Assembly (NCBI GenBank): GCA_963736355.1
Contig: CAVTOO010000007.1
Span: 1-64,000 of the forward strand
Origin: CAVTOO01 sp963736355
GTDB taxonomy: Bacteria > Pseudomonadota > Alphaproteobacteria > Rhizobiales > Xanthobacteraceae
Reading direction: 5' to 3'
Length of the DNA: 64,000 nucleotides
Within the stretch, counting starts at the first letter, position 1. Each line of letters begins with the position of its first letter. Shown one piece after another: positions 37,531 to 47,242 of the stretch. The notes beneath the pieces are model-generated. The model was given only the letters and a program-made list of their open reading frames with translations, was not told where the DNA came from and ran no database searches. The position numbers and the translations under genes were made by a program.

Positions 37531-38414
37531 GCGCGATCGACGATCTGCCGCCGCTGCGCGACGTCATTCGCCGCCACGATCTGTCGCCGCGTAAATCGCT
37601 GGGCCAGAACTTCCTGTTCGATCTCAACCTCACGGCGCGCATCGCGCGCGCTGCCGCCCCGCTGGAAGAGACCACCATCATTGAAGTCGGCCCCGGTCCC
37701 GGCGGCCTGACGCGCTCGCTGCTGGCTCTCGGCGCGCAGCGCGTCATCGCCGTCGAGCGTGACGAGCGGGCGCTGGCCGCACTTGCGGAGATCTCGGCGT
37801 ATTATCCCGGCCGGCTTGAGGTCGTGTCCGGTGACGCATTGCACTTCGATCCGCGGCCCATGCTGTCCGGCGGTCCCACACGGATCGTCGCCAACCTGCC
37901 CTACAATATCTCGACCGTGCTGTTGGCGCGCTGGCTCACGATCGATCCGTGGCCGCCCTGGTACGACATGATGGTGCTGATGTTTCAACGCGAGGTCGCC
38001 GAGCGCATCGTGGCGCAGGCGGGGGACGACGCTTACGGACGGCTCTCGGTTCTTGTCAATTGGCGCAGCGATCCGAAAATGCTGTTCGACGTATCGCCGT
38101 CGGCCTTCGTACCGCCGCCGAAAATCACATCGACCGTCGTACGATTTGTGCCGCGTGCCAATCCCGAGCCTTGCAATACACGCGCGCTCGAACGGGTGAC
38201 CGAGGCTGCCTTCGGACAGCGTCGCAAGATGTTGCGGCAAAGCCTGAAATCTCTGGGTGTCGATACGCCCGCACTGATCGCTGCGGCAAATCTCGATCCG
38301 ACACAGCGCGCCGAAACGGTCCCGGTCTCGGGATTCGTCGCGCTTGCGCGCGCGTACAAAGCGTTTTCAAGCGAGCTGGGACCCGGCACGCGTGAAGAAA
38401 ACGCGTCAAAATAG
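37527..38414 (+). CDS. rsmA: 16S rRNA dimethyladenosine methyltransferase
   Basis: A 295-residue enzyme that dimethylates two adenines near the 3' end of 16S rRNA (kasugamycin target). SAM-binding IEVGPGPGGLTRSLLALG and catalytic NLPYNIST are present, with SLGQNFLFD near the start and AFGQRRKMLRQSLK toward the end. The last ~19 residues (KAFSSELGPGTREENASK) are encoded by the first half of repeat A, so the natural C-terminus has been replaced or extended by the element. Overlaps pdxA by four bases. Confidence 0.95.
   Translation: MSAIDDLPPLRDVIRRHDLSPRKSLGQNFLFDLNLTARIARAAAPLEETTIIEVGPGPGGLTRSLLALGAQRVIAVERDERALAALAEISAYYPGRLEVVSGDALHFDPRPMLSGGPTRIVANLPYNISTVLLARWLTIDPWPPWYDMMVLMFQREVAERIVAQAGDDAYGRLSVLVNWRSDPKMLFDVSPSAFVPPPKITSTVVRFVPRANPEPCNTRALERVTEAAFGQRRKMLRQSLKSLGVDTPALIAAANLDPTQRAETVPVSGFVALARAYKAFSSELGPGTREENASK
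38358..38412. repeat. Dispersed repeat A, half copy inside rsmA
   Basis: Matches the first ~55 bases of repeat A (GCGTTTTC ... GAAAACGC) and reads through in frame as the C-terminal tail of RsmA. The second hairpin is missing; 38 bases downstream a repeat B copy takes its place. Confidence 0.88.
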
Positions 38415-38451
38415 AAAAGTTCGCGATGACGGCCTGACCGGCCGTTATTTT

Positions 38452-38500
38452 GAGCATGATCTTATCGGAAAACCGGTACCCACTTTTCCGGATCATGCTC
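38452..38500. repeat. Dispersed repeat B, copy 1
   Basis: A 49-bp imperfect palindrome bounded by GAGCATGATC and GATCATGCTC, with CGGAAAACCGGTACCCACTT in the middle. This motif is common in Bradyrhizobium-type genomes. It ends at the first base of the antiporter stop codon and lies between convergent rsmA and the antiporter gene. Confidence 0.88.
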
Positions 38501-39600
38501 TACGGCACCGCCGACATCAGGATGAAGACGACGAAGATCACGAGGTGGATCGCGCCCTGCAGCACGGTCGTCCGTCCGGTGCCGAGCGTCAACGTGCTGA
38601 TGAACAGCGTCAGAATGAGCAGTACGGTGCTCTTGGGATCGAGTCCAAGCCGCAGCGGCTGACCGGTGATGAGAGCCACCACGGCCACTGTCGGGATCGT
38701 CAGGCCGATGCTGGCGATGGCCGAGCCCAGCGCAAGGTTCATGCTTGCCTGAAGACGATTGATCAGCGCCACGCGGACAGCCGCAACAGTTTCCGGCAGA
38801 AGGACCACCGCGGCGATCACCACGCCGACGAACGCGTAAGGCAAACCGGCCGCGGCGACCGCGCCGCTCAGCGGATAGGACAACAGCTTGGCCAGCAGCA
38901 CCACCGCAACGAGCGCAACGATCAGCAGCGCAAGACTGATGACGGAGATCTTGTTGGACGGCTTGGCAATGACGGGCTCGTCCGCAGCCGATTCTTCGAC
39001 CTGGTCCAGGAAATAAACCCGATGGCGGATGGTCTGCACGAAAATGAATACACCGTAGAGCACCAGCGAGACGGCGCCGACGCTCACCAGTTGAAATGAC
39101 GAATAGAACGGCCCCGGTGTCGCAACCGTGTAGTTGGGCAGCACCAGCGTCAGAACCGCCAGCGTGCCGAGCACGGCGAGCGCCGCAGACGCGCCCTGCA
39201 GCTGAATCGTCTGCTCGTGATGCCGTTGGGCGCCCAGAATAAGACACAGGCCGACGACACCGTTCAGCACGATCATGACGGCAGCGAACACTGTATCGCG
39301 CGCCACCGCGTCGCGGCCTTCCGCACTCGACAGCATGATCGAGACGATCAGCGCGACCTCGATGACCGTCACGGCGACCGCGAGTAGAATCGATCCGAAA
39401 GGCTCGCCGAGCTTGAGCGCCAGCACTTCGGCGTGATGGACCGCGGCGAACACGGCCGCGGCGAGCAGTATGGCTGCGAGGATTTGCACAACAACGCCGG
39501 TCGTGACGAACCCCGGCAGCACGACCGCCAGCATCAGCGTCGCCACTACCGGCGCAATCCAGGTCCAGTGGGGGATGTCGTCGTGCGAATGGCCCGCCAT
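38500..39600 (-). CDS. Calcium/proton (CaCA-type, ChaA-like) antiporter
   Basis: About 366 residues with ten or eleven hydrophobic helices. Two inverted motifs carry the acidic residues of the cation-exchanger superfamily: AVAVTVIEVALIVSIML in the first half and VVLLPETVAAVRVALINRL in the second, with Glu in equivalent positions. ChaA-type proteins exchange Ca2+ or Na+/K+ for protons. ATG 39600 (MAGHSHDDIPHWTWI) has AGGGGGA upstream and gives a short cytosolic His/Asp-rich N-terminus. Specificity is not determined. Confidence 0.85.
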   Translation of the reverse strand: MAGHSHDDIPHWTWIAPVVATLMLAVVLPGFVTTGVVVQILAAILLAAAVFAAVHHAEVLALKLGEPFGSILLAVAVTVIEVALIVSIMLSSAEGRDAVARDTVFAAVMIVLNGVVGLCLILGAQRHHEQTIQLQGASAALAVLGTLAVLTLVLPNYTVATPGPFYSSFQLVSVGAVSLVLYGVFIFVQTIRHRVYFLDQVEESAADEPVIAKPSNKISVISLALLIVALVAVVLLAKLLSYPLSGAVAAAGLPYAFVGVVIAAVVLLPETVAAVRVALINRLQASMNLALGSAIASIGLTIPTVAVVALITGQPLRLGLDPKSTVLLILTLFISTLTLGTGRTTVLQGAIHLVIFVVFILMSAVP

Positions 39601-39616
39601 CGGTCCCCCTGCCGGC

Positions 39617-40267
39617 CTAGAGCTGACGGCGCAAACTGATGACAAAATCGGACAGCCCGACTTGCCTCTCGCGCTTGAGGCGCTCGGCGAACAGGATCGA
39701 GCGTACCGCATCGAAGGCTTCATTCAGATCGGTATTGACGACGATGTAATCGTAAGCGTCGTAGTGACTCATCTCGTCACCGGCCTTGTGCATCCGCCGC
39801 TGGATAACCTCATCGGAATCCTGCGCACGTGTACGCAAGCGCTGTTCCAGCGCCTCGACCGACGGCGGCAAAATAAAGACACTGACAACGTCTTTTTCGG
39901 CGCGGTCGCGCAGTTGCTGCGTACCTTGCCAGTCGATGTCGAACAGAACGTCACGGCCGTCGGATAACGCACGCTCGACGGGCGCGCGCGGCGTGCCATA
40001 GCTGTGATCGAATACGGTCGCCCATTCGAGCAACTCGCCCGCAGCCGCCATCGCGTTGAAGTGTGCGGTATCGACGAAATGGTAGTGCTTGCCTTCTTCT
40101 TCGCCGGGCCGCTTCGGTCTGGTCGTCGCCGAAATCGAGAGCACCAGTTCTGGAATGCGTTCGATCAGCATGCGCGACAGCGTCGTTTTGCCGGCACCCG
40201 AGGGCGACGACAGAACGAACATCAGTCCCCGCCGCTTGACCCCAGCATTGCCCTGCGCCGCCGCCAT
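39617..40267 (-). CDS. gmk: Guanylate kinase
   Basis: A 216-residue enzyme converting GMP to GDP. The P-loop is SSPSGAGKTTLSRML, followed by SISATTRPKRPGEEEGKHYHF and DVLFDIDWQGTQQLR, the GMP-binding and lid regions. Intact. It starts 5 bases after the yicC stop, indicating one transcript, as in many proteobacteria. Confidence 0.97.
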   Translation of the reverse strand: MAAAQGNAGVKRRGLMFVLSSPSGAGKTTLSRMLIERIPELVLSISATTRPKRPGEEEGKHYHFVDTAHFNAMAAAGELLEWATVFDHSYGTPRAPVERALSDGRDVLFDIDWQGTQQLRDRAEKDVVSVFILPPSVEALEQRLRTRAQDSDEVIQRRMHKAGDEMSHYDAYDYIVVNTDLNEAFDAVRSILFAERLKRERQVGLSDFVISLRRQL

Positions 40268-40272
40268 GCAAC

Positions 40273-41160
40273 CTACTCCACGTTCTGAACTTGCTCGCGG
40301 AACTGTTCGACGACGTTCTTCATCGACAGTCCGAGATTGGTCAATTCAAGATCGTTGGATTTGGAGCAGCAGGTGTTCACCTCGCGGTTCAACTCTTGCG
40401 ACAGGAAATCGAGACGTCGGCCAACCGCTCCGCCGTTGCCGAGCAATTCCCCGGCCTGCGCGATGTGCGCGGCAATGCGATCCAGTTCTTCGCGAATATC
40501 GGCGCGCGCGGCGATCAGCACCGCTTCCTGATGCAGCCTGTCCGGGTCGAAACGATCGGAGCTTTCCAGAAGCGTCGCGATCTGGGTGGCGAGCCGCGCC
40601 TTGATTGCCTCAGGCTTGCGACCCGGCGTGGCATCGGCCTTCGCGGACAGCGTGCTGAGTTCGGCCAGTCGCTGCCGCAACACATCGCCAAGCGCGTCGC
40701 CCTCTCGACGGCGCATCTCGGCCAGACTTTTCAGCGCGACACCGAAGGCCTTGGTGATGGCAACTTCCGCCGCACGGCGGGCCTCCTCGCTCACTTCGGC
40801 ATCGACCGTATCGACCACGCCACGCACCGACAGCAATCCATCGACCGTTGCCGGCGCCGCACCCGTCCGCTTTTGCAAAGCAGCGCTGACGCGCTCGACG
40901 ACGGCGAGTACATCTTCGTTGATGCGCACCGCGGGCGCGGTGTTCAGCGGCTTGACCGCGAGGTTGGCGTAAACGGTGCCGCGCGCGAGGCTGTCGGCCG
41001 CCTCCTTGCGCAACGCAGGCTCAACCGCATCCCAGCCGGGCGGCAGGCGCAGGCGAAAGTCGTAACCCTTGGAGTTGACCGACTTGATTTCCCACTCGAA
41101 TGCGAAGGAGTCGGTTGCGCCCTGACTGCGCGCAAAACCGGTCATGCTCGATAGGGCCAT
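40273..41160 (-). CDS. yicC: YicC-family endoribonuclease-like protein
   Basis: A 295-residue protein of the YicC family, proposed to be an RNA endonuclease. N-terminal MALSSMTGFARSQGATDSFA is diagnostic, as is the C-terminal DUF1732 segment GRRLDFLSQELNREVNTCCS-KSND. Intact, and paired with gmk as usual. It lies ~100 bases downstream of mltG on the same strand. Confidence 0.93.
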   Translation of the reverse strand: MALSSMTGFARSQGATDSFAFEWEIKSVNSKGYDFRLRLPPGWDAVEPALRKEAADSLARGTVYANLAVKPLNTAPAVRINEDVLAVVERVSAALQKRTGAAPATVDGLLSVRGVVDTVDAEVSEEARRAAEVAITKAFGVALKSLAEMRRREGDALGDVLRQRLAELSTLSAKADATPGRKPEAIKARLATQIATLLESSDRFDPDRLHQEAVLIAARADIREELDRIAAHIAQAGELLGNGGAVGRRLDFLSQELNREVNTCCSKSNDLELTNLGLSMKNVVEQFREQVQNVE

Positions 41161-41261
41161 GGTTGAAATCTCGTCATACGAATCGTCAGGGCGGGATGAA
41201 CGCGGATATTACAGCACGATCCGCGACCACCTGCCGCCGAAATCCGCGGGTTTTCAGTCGC

Positions 41262-42524
41262 TCAGCCGTTGGTGGCCGAGTTGCGCTTGCGCGGCGCCGA
41301 CGGCGCGCCCTTCGGCGTGGCGACGGATGGCACAGGGACCGTCGCTGCAGGCGCAGTCTGACCGCTTGCGTTCTCCGCCGCAGCCGGCGGCGGGGCGTCA
41401 GGAACGCGCTCGGCGGTATCGTTCTTGGTCTGCTGCTCGATGGCGCGCAGCTTTACGACATTGCGCTGATGCTGATCGTAAGTCTCGGTGAAGGCGTGGC
41501 CACCGGTGCCATCGGCAACGAAGAACAGATCGCGCGTGCGCGCCGGATTGGCGGCGGCCTCAAGCGAGGCACGGCCCGGATTGGCAATCGGCCCCGGAGG
41601 CAGACCGTCGATCACATAGGTATTGTACGGCGTCGGCTGATCGATCTCGCGACGTTGAATGGGCCGTCCCAGCGTGCCTTTGCCGCCCACCAGACCGTAG
41701 ATGATGGTGGGATCCGATTGCAGCCGCATCTTCTTCTGCAACCGATTGTTGAACACGGCCGCGACACGGCTGCGTTCGTCCGCCTTGCCGGTTTCCTTTT
41801 CGACAATCGACGCCAGCACGACGAGCTGTTCGGGAGATTTCACGAGGATGTCAGGGTTACGGCGTTCCCAGGCTTCCTGCAGCACGCGGCGCTGGGCCTG
41901 TTGCAGTCGCTGGATCATCTGCTCCCGCGTCGTGCCGCGCGTGAAACGATAAGTTTCGGGAAGCAGTGTTCCCTCGCGGGGGATCTCCTTGATCGTTCCG
42001 CTGAGCACGTCGTTTTCAAGCAAGCGCGCGACAATCTGTTCTGACGTCAGGCCCTCGGGAATAGTGAAGTTGTGCTGAACGACCTTGCCCTCGACCATCG
42101 TATTGATGACCTCGCGCAGGCTCGACTGTTTGGTGAATTGATATTCGCCCGATTTGAGGTCGCTGCGCGCGCCCATCAGCAGCACCGCGCCCATGAACTG
42201 CCATTGTCCGCCGGTGATGAAAGCGCGGTTCGGATTGATGACGCCCTGGCGCTGCAGCACATCGGCGATATCGGAGATGCCGCCCGACGAAATGTTGACG
42301 ATACGATCTTCCGTGAGCGGGCCCGCAACTTCGATAGCCTGCCGTCCGTAGACATAGAGCGCTCCGCCGCCGATCAGGCAGAGAAACAGCAGCGTGATGA
42401 TCGCATTGCCGGCGATAACGAAAGGATGGCGGGCGCTGCGCGATCGGCGGGGCGGCGGCGGCATCTGCTCGGGCTCGAGCGCAGCACGGGGGCTCCGCGG
42501 CGTAATCGGCGACTTGTCCTTCAT
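41262..42524 (-). CDS. mltG: Endolytic transglycosylase MltG
   Basis: A 420-residue inner-membrane lytic transglycosylase that cuts nascent glycan strands and sets their length. The proline-rich cytosolic N-terminus is followed by one transmembrane helix (AIITLLFLCLIGGGALYVYG), a LysM-like region, and the YceG domain. The catalytic Glu is in LASIVEKETGKADE, then YNTYVIDGLPPGPIANPG is the conserved C-terminal motif. The last ~60 residues are Ala/Pro-rich. Downstream of the fabF-containing cluster and upstream of yicC on the same strand. Confidence 0.95.
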   Translation of the reverse strand: MKDKSPITPRSPRAALEPEQMPPPPRRSRSARHPFVIAGNAIITLLFLCLIGGGALYVYGRQAIEVAGPLTEDRIVNISSGGISDIADVLQRQGVINPNRAFITGGQWQFMGAVLLMGARSDLKSGEYQFTKQSSLREVINTMVEGKVVQHNFTIPEGLTSEQIVARLLENDVLSGTIKEIPREGTLLPETYRFTRGTTREQMIQRLQQAQRRVLQEAWERRNPDILVKSPEQLVVLASIVEKETGKADERSRVAAVFNNRLQKKMRLQSDPTIIYGLVGGKGTLGRPIQRREIDQPTPYNTYVIDGLPPGPIANPGRASLEAAANPARTRDLFFVADGTGGHAFTETYDQHQRNVVKLRAIEQQTKNDTAERVPDAPPPAAAENASGQTAPAATVPVPSVATPKGAPSAPRKRNSATNG

Positions 42525-42651
42525 CGAAAAACCCGTCCTGTCTGCTTGCCCCGCAACCGGAAACGCCGGCCGTCTGATGATCTGTCTTTACGCCCTATAC
42601 CGCTGAAAGTGCTCCCCAATATGGCGGAAAGGTGAAGCCCGTCGAGGGGTT

Positions 42652-42753
42652 ATAGCGTTTTCAAGCGAAGTGGACACCGGTTCGCGTGAAGAAAACGCGT
42701 CAAAATAAACACCTGGAGCCCGGCTTTGATTCCATCAAGCCGGAAATGCTCCA
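42652..42753. repeat. Dispersed repeat A, copy 4
   Basis: Full-length but more diverged: the first hairpin is intact and the second has drifted (CTGGAGCCCGGCTTTGATTC paired imperfectly). It lies in the 325-base gap between fabF and mltG. Confidence 0.85.
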
Positions 42754-42774
42754 GCGCTATTTTGCCGCGACTTT

Positions 42775-42844
42775 AGAGCATGATCCCGCCGGTACGACCG
42801 CATTGCCGCAAAGTGGATACCGGTCTACGGACCAGATCATGCGC
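42775..42844. repeat. Dispersed repeat B, copy 2 (expanded centre)
   Basis: Bounded by AGAGCATGATC and GATCATGCGC with a longer middle (about 70 bp in all). Together with repeat A at 42652-42753 it fills most of the fabF-mltG gap; nothing else is seen in that gap. Confidence 0.8.
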
Positions 42845-42849
42845 AAAAA

Positions 42850-44112
<1,263 letters not shown>

Positions 44113-44208
44113 CCGCGGCACTCCGAAAATACGCCGTGCATCATCAGGCCGACATTCAGAGGCGCGCGCCAAACCACCGGCCGCCACCTCATAGGGTTGC
44201 GCTCTGGT

Positions 44209-44448
44209 TTAGCTCTTGGCGTTCTTTTCGAGGAACTTGACCGCGTCGCCGACGGTGAGAATGGTCTCAGCCGCGTCATCGGGGATCTCGCAGCCGAACT
44301 CTTCCTCGAAGGCCATGACGAGTTCAACTGTATCGAGGCTGTCGGCACCCAGATCGTCGATGAAGCTTGCGCCCTCGACCACCTTGTCGGCCTCGACGCC
44401 CAGATGTTCCACAACGATCTTCTTAACTCGCTCGCCGATGTCGCTCAT
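44209..44448 (-). CDS. acpP: Acyl carrier protein
   Basis: A 79-residue acidic carrier of growing acyl chains. The phosphopantetheine site is Ser in LGADSLDTVELVMAFEE. Intact and of standard size. The ~270-base gap upstream (44449-44722) should contain its own strong promoter, although I could not identify a convincing -35/-10 pair. Confidence 0.98.
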   Translation of the reverse strand: MSDIGERVKKIVVEHLGVEADKVVEGASFIDDLGADSLDTVELVMAFEEEFGCEIPDDAAETILTVGDAVKFLEKNAKS

Positions 44449-44599
44449 CGATTGAACCCCATGCTGTTACTTTGGCCCGACCGCGAACGATACGGACCAC
44501 TCGTTTGATTTAGACCGGCAAATTCTCGCCAGTCATTCTGATTGGTATTGCAGCCCCAAGATATCGAAGCATCAAGTGGCGGACGCCGGCAGGTGTCCT

Positions 44600-44640
44600 G
44601 GCTGGACGGTTTGTTGGTCTCCAAACCGTCCTGACCAGCC
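44600..44640. repeat. Inverted repeat between fabG and acpP
   Basis: GGACGGTTTG pairs with CAAACCGTCC around a 7-base loop, extended by outer GGCTGG/CCAGCC-like pairs. It lies ~80 bases after fabG with no T-run, so it is either a weak fabG terminator or a structured acpP leader/operator. Confidence 0.65.
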
Positions 44641-44722
44641 GCAGTCCGGTTACCACACTTCAATAGGCTTGGCCAGCACACCAGGCAATCATCCACGGTC
44701 GTTGCCTGCGTACATATCCCGT

Positions 44723-45460
44723 TCAAATCATTGCCATTCCACCATTCACATGGAGGGTCTGGCCGGTGACATAGGCGGCTTCGTTGGACGCAAGATAAAC
44801 TGCTGCGGCTGCGATGTCTTCCGCCGTGCCCAAACGGCCGGCGGGAACCCGCCCCAGGATGCCCTCGCGCTGCTTGTCGTTGAGCACGTCGGTCATCGGC
44901 GTGGCGATGAAACCGGGCGCGATGCAATTGGCCGTCACATTGCGCTTGGCATATTCCTGCGCCACCGACTTGAACATGCCGATCATCCCGGCCTTGGCGG
45001 CGGTGTAGTTGCCCTGCCCGGCATTGCCGGTGACGCCAACAATGGACGTAATGCCGATCAGACGCCCGAAGCGCTTGCGCATCATCAATTTGGTCGCAGC
45101 GCGTGTCAGGCGGAAGGTCGCGGTCAGATTGACTGCGATCACATTGTCCCAGTCCTCGTCGCGCAGCTGCACGAACAGATTGTCGCGCGTGATGCCCGCG
45201 TTGCAGACGAGGATGTCGAGCTGGCTCATCGCGGCTTCCGCCGCTGGCACCAGCGCTTCAACTTCCGTGGCATCGGACAGATTGCACGGCAGCACATGAA
45301 CGCGGGCTCCGAGTTCGCCCGCGAGTTTGTCGAGCGCTTCGCGGCGCGTTCCCGAGATCGCCACTGTGGCGCCCTGAGCGTGCAGCGCGCGCGCAATCGC
45401 GCCGCCGATACCGCCTGTCGCTCCGGTCACCAGAGCCGTCTTGCCTGTCAGATCGAACAT
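44723..45460 (-). CDS. fabG: 3-oxoacyl-ACP reductase
   Basis: A 245-residue short-chain dehydrogenase that reduces 3-oxoacyl-ACP with NADPH. Cofactor motif TGATGGIGGAIARAL, NAG motif CNAGITRDN, catalytic Ser in ITSIVGVTGNAGQ and Tyr/Lys in NYTAAKAGMIG. The ending VTGQTLHVNGGMAM is typical. Two adjacent Met codons exist; the second (45460) is the usual start. Follows fabD by 23 bases. Confidence 0.96.
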   Translation of the reverse strand: MFDLTGKTALVTGATGGIGGAIARALHAQGATVAISGTRREALDKLAGELGARVHVLPCNLSDATEVEALVPAAEAAMSQLDILVCNAGITRDNLFVQLRDEDWDNVIAVNLTATFRLTRAATKLMMRKRFGRLIGITSIVGVTGNAGQGNYTAAKAGMIGMFKSVAQEYAKRNVTANCIAPGFIATPMTDVLNDKQREGILGRVPAGRLGTAEDIAAAAVYLASNEAAYVTGQTLHVNGGMAMI

Positions 45461-45483
45461 CACCGATGCTCCACTCTTGTTGA

Positions 45484-46440
45484 TCAGACGCGTGCGGCCG
45501 CAATTGCGGCTTTCACGGCGTCAATGTCGGACGGCGCACCGAACGCCGCGCAATTCGCGCCGTCGGCGATACGCTTGACGAGACCGGACAGCACCTTGCC
45601 CGTGCCGATCTCGATGAATGTCGTGACTCCGTGCGCGGACATCGCCTGCACGCATTCGCGCCAGCGCACCGTCCCGGTCACTTGCTCGACGAGACGCTTG
45701 CGGATGTCGTCGGGCGCGGAGATCGGCGCCGCGACCACATTGGCGACGACGGGCTTGATCGGCGCGTTGATCGTAACTTTGGACAGCGCATCCGCCATCG
45801 CCTCAGCCGCGGGCTGCATCAATGAACAATGAAAGGGCGCGGAGACCGGCAGCAGCATGGCGCGTTTGGCGCCCTTGGCCTTGGCGATTTCGACGGCGCG
45901 CTCGACCGCAGCCTTGTCGCCGGAAACAACCACCTGACCGCCGCCATTGTCGTTCGCGGCCTGACAGACCTGACCTTGCGCCGCTTCCTGCGCCACCGCG
46001 GCGGCTGCATCGAAATCGAGACCGATCAACGCGGCCATCGCACCGACGCCGACCGGCACGGCCTTCTGCATGGCGCGGCCACGGATGCGCAGCAAACGCG
46101 CGGTATCGGAGAGCGTGAACGAGCCTGCGGCCGCCAGCGCCGAATATTCGCCGAGCGAATGCCCCGCGACGAAGTCGGCATTGTTGGCAACGCTGATCCC
46201 CGCCTCGCTTTCGAGGACGCGCAGCGCCGCGATCGACACCGCCATCAACGCCGGCTGGGCGTTCTCGGTCAGCGTGAGCGTCTCCGCCGGACCGTTCCAC
46301 ATGGTGTCGGTGAGCTTTTCGCCAAGCGCGGCATCGACTTCCTCGAACACCGCGCGCGCCGGCGCAAAGGCATCGGCCAAGGCCTTGCCCATGCCAACGC
46401 TCTGGGACCCCTGTCCGGGAAAAATGAATGCTGTAGCCAT
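45484..46440 (-). CDS. fabD: Malonyl-CoA:ACP transacylase
   Basis: A 318-residue enzyme that loads malonyl groups onto ACP. FIFPGQGSQSVGMGKAL near the start, the active-site Ser in FVAGHSLGEYSALAAAG and the His in VSAPFHCSLMQP are all present. ATG 46440 is chosen because AAGAAGG precedes it by a suitable distance. First gene of the fabD-fabG-acpP-fabF cluster and divergent from the small gene at 46609. Confidence 0.96.
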   Translation of the reverse strand: MATAFIFPGQGSQSVGMGKALADAFAPARAVFEEVDAALGEKLTDTMWNGPAETLTLTENAQPALMAVSIAALRVLESEAGISVANNADFVAGHSLGEYSALAAAGSFTLSDTARLLRIRGRAMQKAVPVGVGAMAALIGLDFDAAAAVAQEAAQGQVCQAANDNGGGQVVVSGDKAAVERAVEIAKAKGAKRAMLLPVSAPFHCSLMQPAAEAMADALSKVTINAPIKPVVANVVAAPISAPDDIRKRLVEQVTGTVRWRECVQAMSAHGVTTFIEIGTGKVLSGLVKRIADGANCAAFGAPSDIDAVKAAIAAARV

Positions 46441-46608
46441 CGACCTTCTTTGCAAGAGCTGCCGGGCGCCGAAATGGGCGTCATGACCGCCAGAGACGGG
46501 CCGTAAGACACTGGGGCCCCGGCGATGTCAAGGCGGGGTCCCCGTGCCCCGGTAACGAAACAACAACGCGAATGAGCGAAAGATAGGCGCTCGGCCGAGA
46601 ACAGGCCG

Positions 46609-46899
46609 GTGGAGAGTAGCTTGCCGCCCTACAGCCTGCCCAGCGACGAGGAGATGGCCCGTGCGCGCTCGGATAGCAACTTCCGGCGTGAATTGCTGGC
46701 CAACAACCTCCAGTCGCTGATTACCACGATGGCGCTGATGAAGGGCACCCCCGAGACCGTCAACCCCCAGCTCGCCGGCCAGCTGCGCGAAGGGGCCGAT
46801 CTGGCGCTGCAAATGTCGGATATCCTCAAGCGGATGGCGATCGAGGCCGGGGATTATGTCCCGCCGGCCAAAAATATCCTCGGTACATCAGGTAAATAG
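46609..46899 (+). CDS. Small conserved-looking hypothetical protein
   Basis: A 96-residue soluble, mostly helical protein from GTG 46609. Features: SLPSDEEMARARSDSNFRRE, a central LQSLITTMALMKGTPETVN and a C-terminal VPPAKNILGTSGK. No domain recognised. GC and codon use match the neighbours and the frame ends just before the rpsF leader, so it is probably real. An ATG at 46654 is an alternative start. Function unknown. Confidence 0.6.
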   Translation: MESSLPPYSLPSDEEMARARSDSNFRRELLANNLQSLITTMALMKGTPETVNPQLAGQLREGADLALQMSDILKRMAIEAGDYVPPAKNILGTSGK

Positions 46900-47008
46900 C
46901 AGGATTACTTCGTGTAATTGATGCGCACCGGAGCGATGGCGATGGCGGGCTGATGCCTGGCAAGCGCCAAAAACCCGCATTTTCAGCCATTTGGGTTTTG
47001 CCGAAAGC

Positions 47009-47036
47009 TTGCTTCTGGGGACAAATCACCTATAAC
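47009..47036 (+). promoter_or_regulatory. Candidate housekeeping promoter of rpsF-rpsR
   Basis: TTGCTT and TATAAC are separated by 16 bases, a reasonable sigma-70-type promoter about 205 bases before the rpsF start. The 343-base gap 46900-47242 otherwise holds only the leader described below. Confidence 0.5.
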
Positions 47037-47094
47037 CGCGCCATCCGTGACCCCGGCCGGGGACTGAACGGACGGCCAGTGTTGGCTCAAACTC

Positions 47095-47128
47095 GTCTGA
47101 AACCAAATCAGACACGTCTGAAACCAAA
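47095..47128 (+). repeat. Direct repeat and hairpin in the rpsF leader
   Basis: GTCTGAAACCAAA occurs twice 21 bases apart, and the first copy is also the left half of a perfect 6-bp hairpin, GTCTGA/TCAGAC. It lies in the transcribed leader, where S6:S18 autoregulatory structures occur in many bacteria. I do not recognise that structure with certainty here. Confidence 0.55.
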
Positions 47129-47242
47129 ATTGGCAGGGCCAGTCGGCCCGTCGTCCCGTGTTTCCGCCTTCGTCATTCGAGCCTTTCCCGGGTTCGAAGG
47201 GCTTGCCGTCGGGGCTCACGCCGAACACTGGAAAGGACTCAA

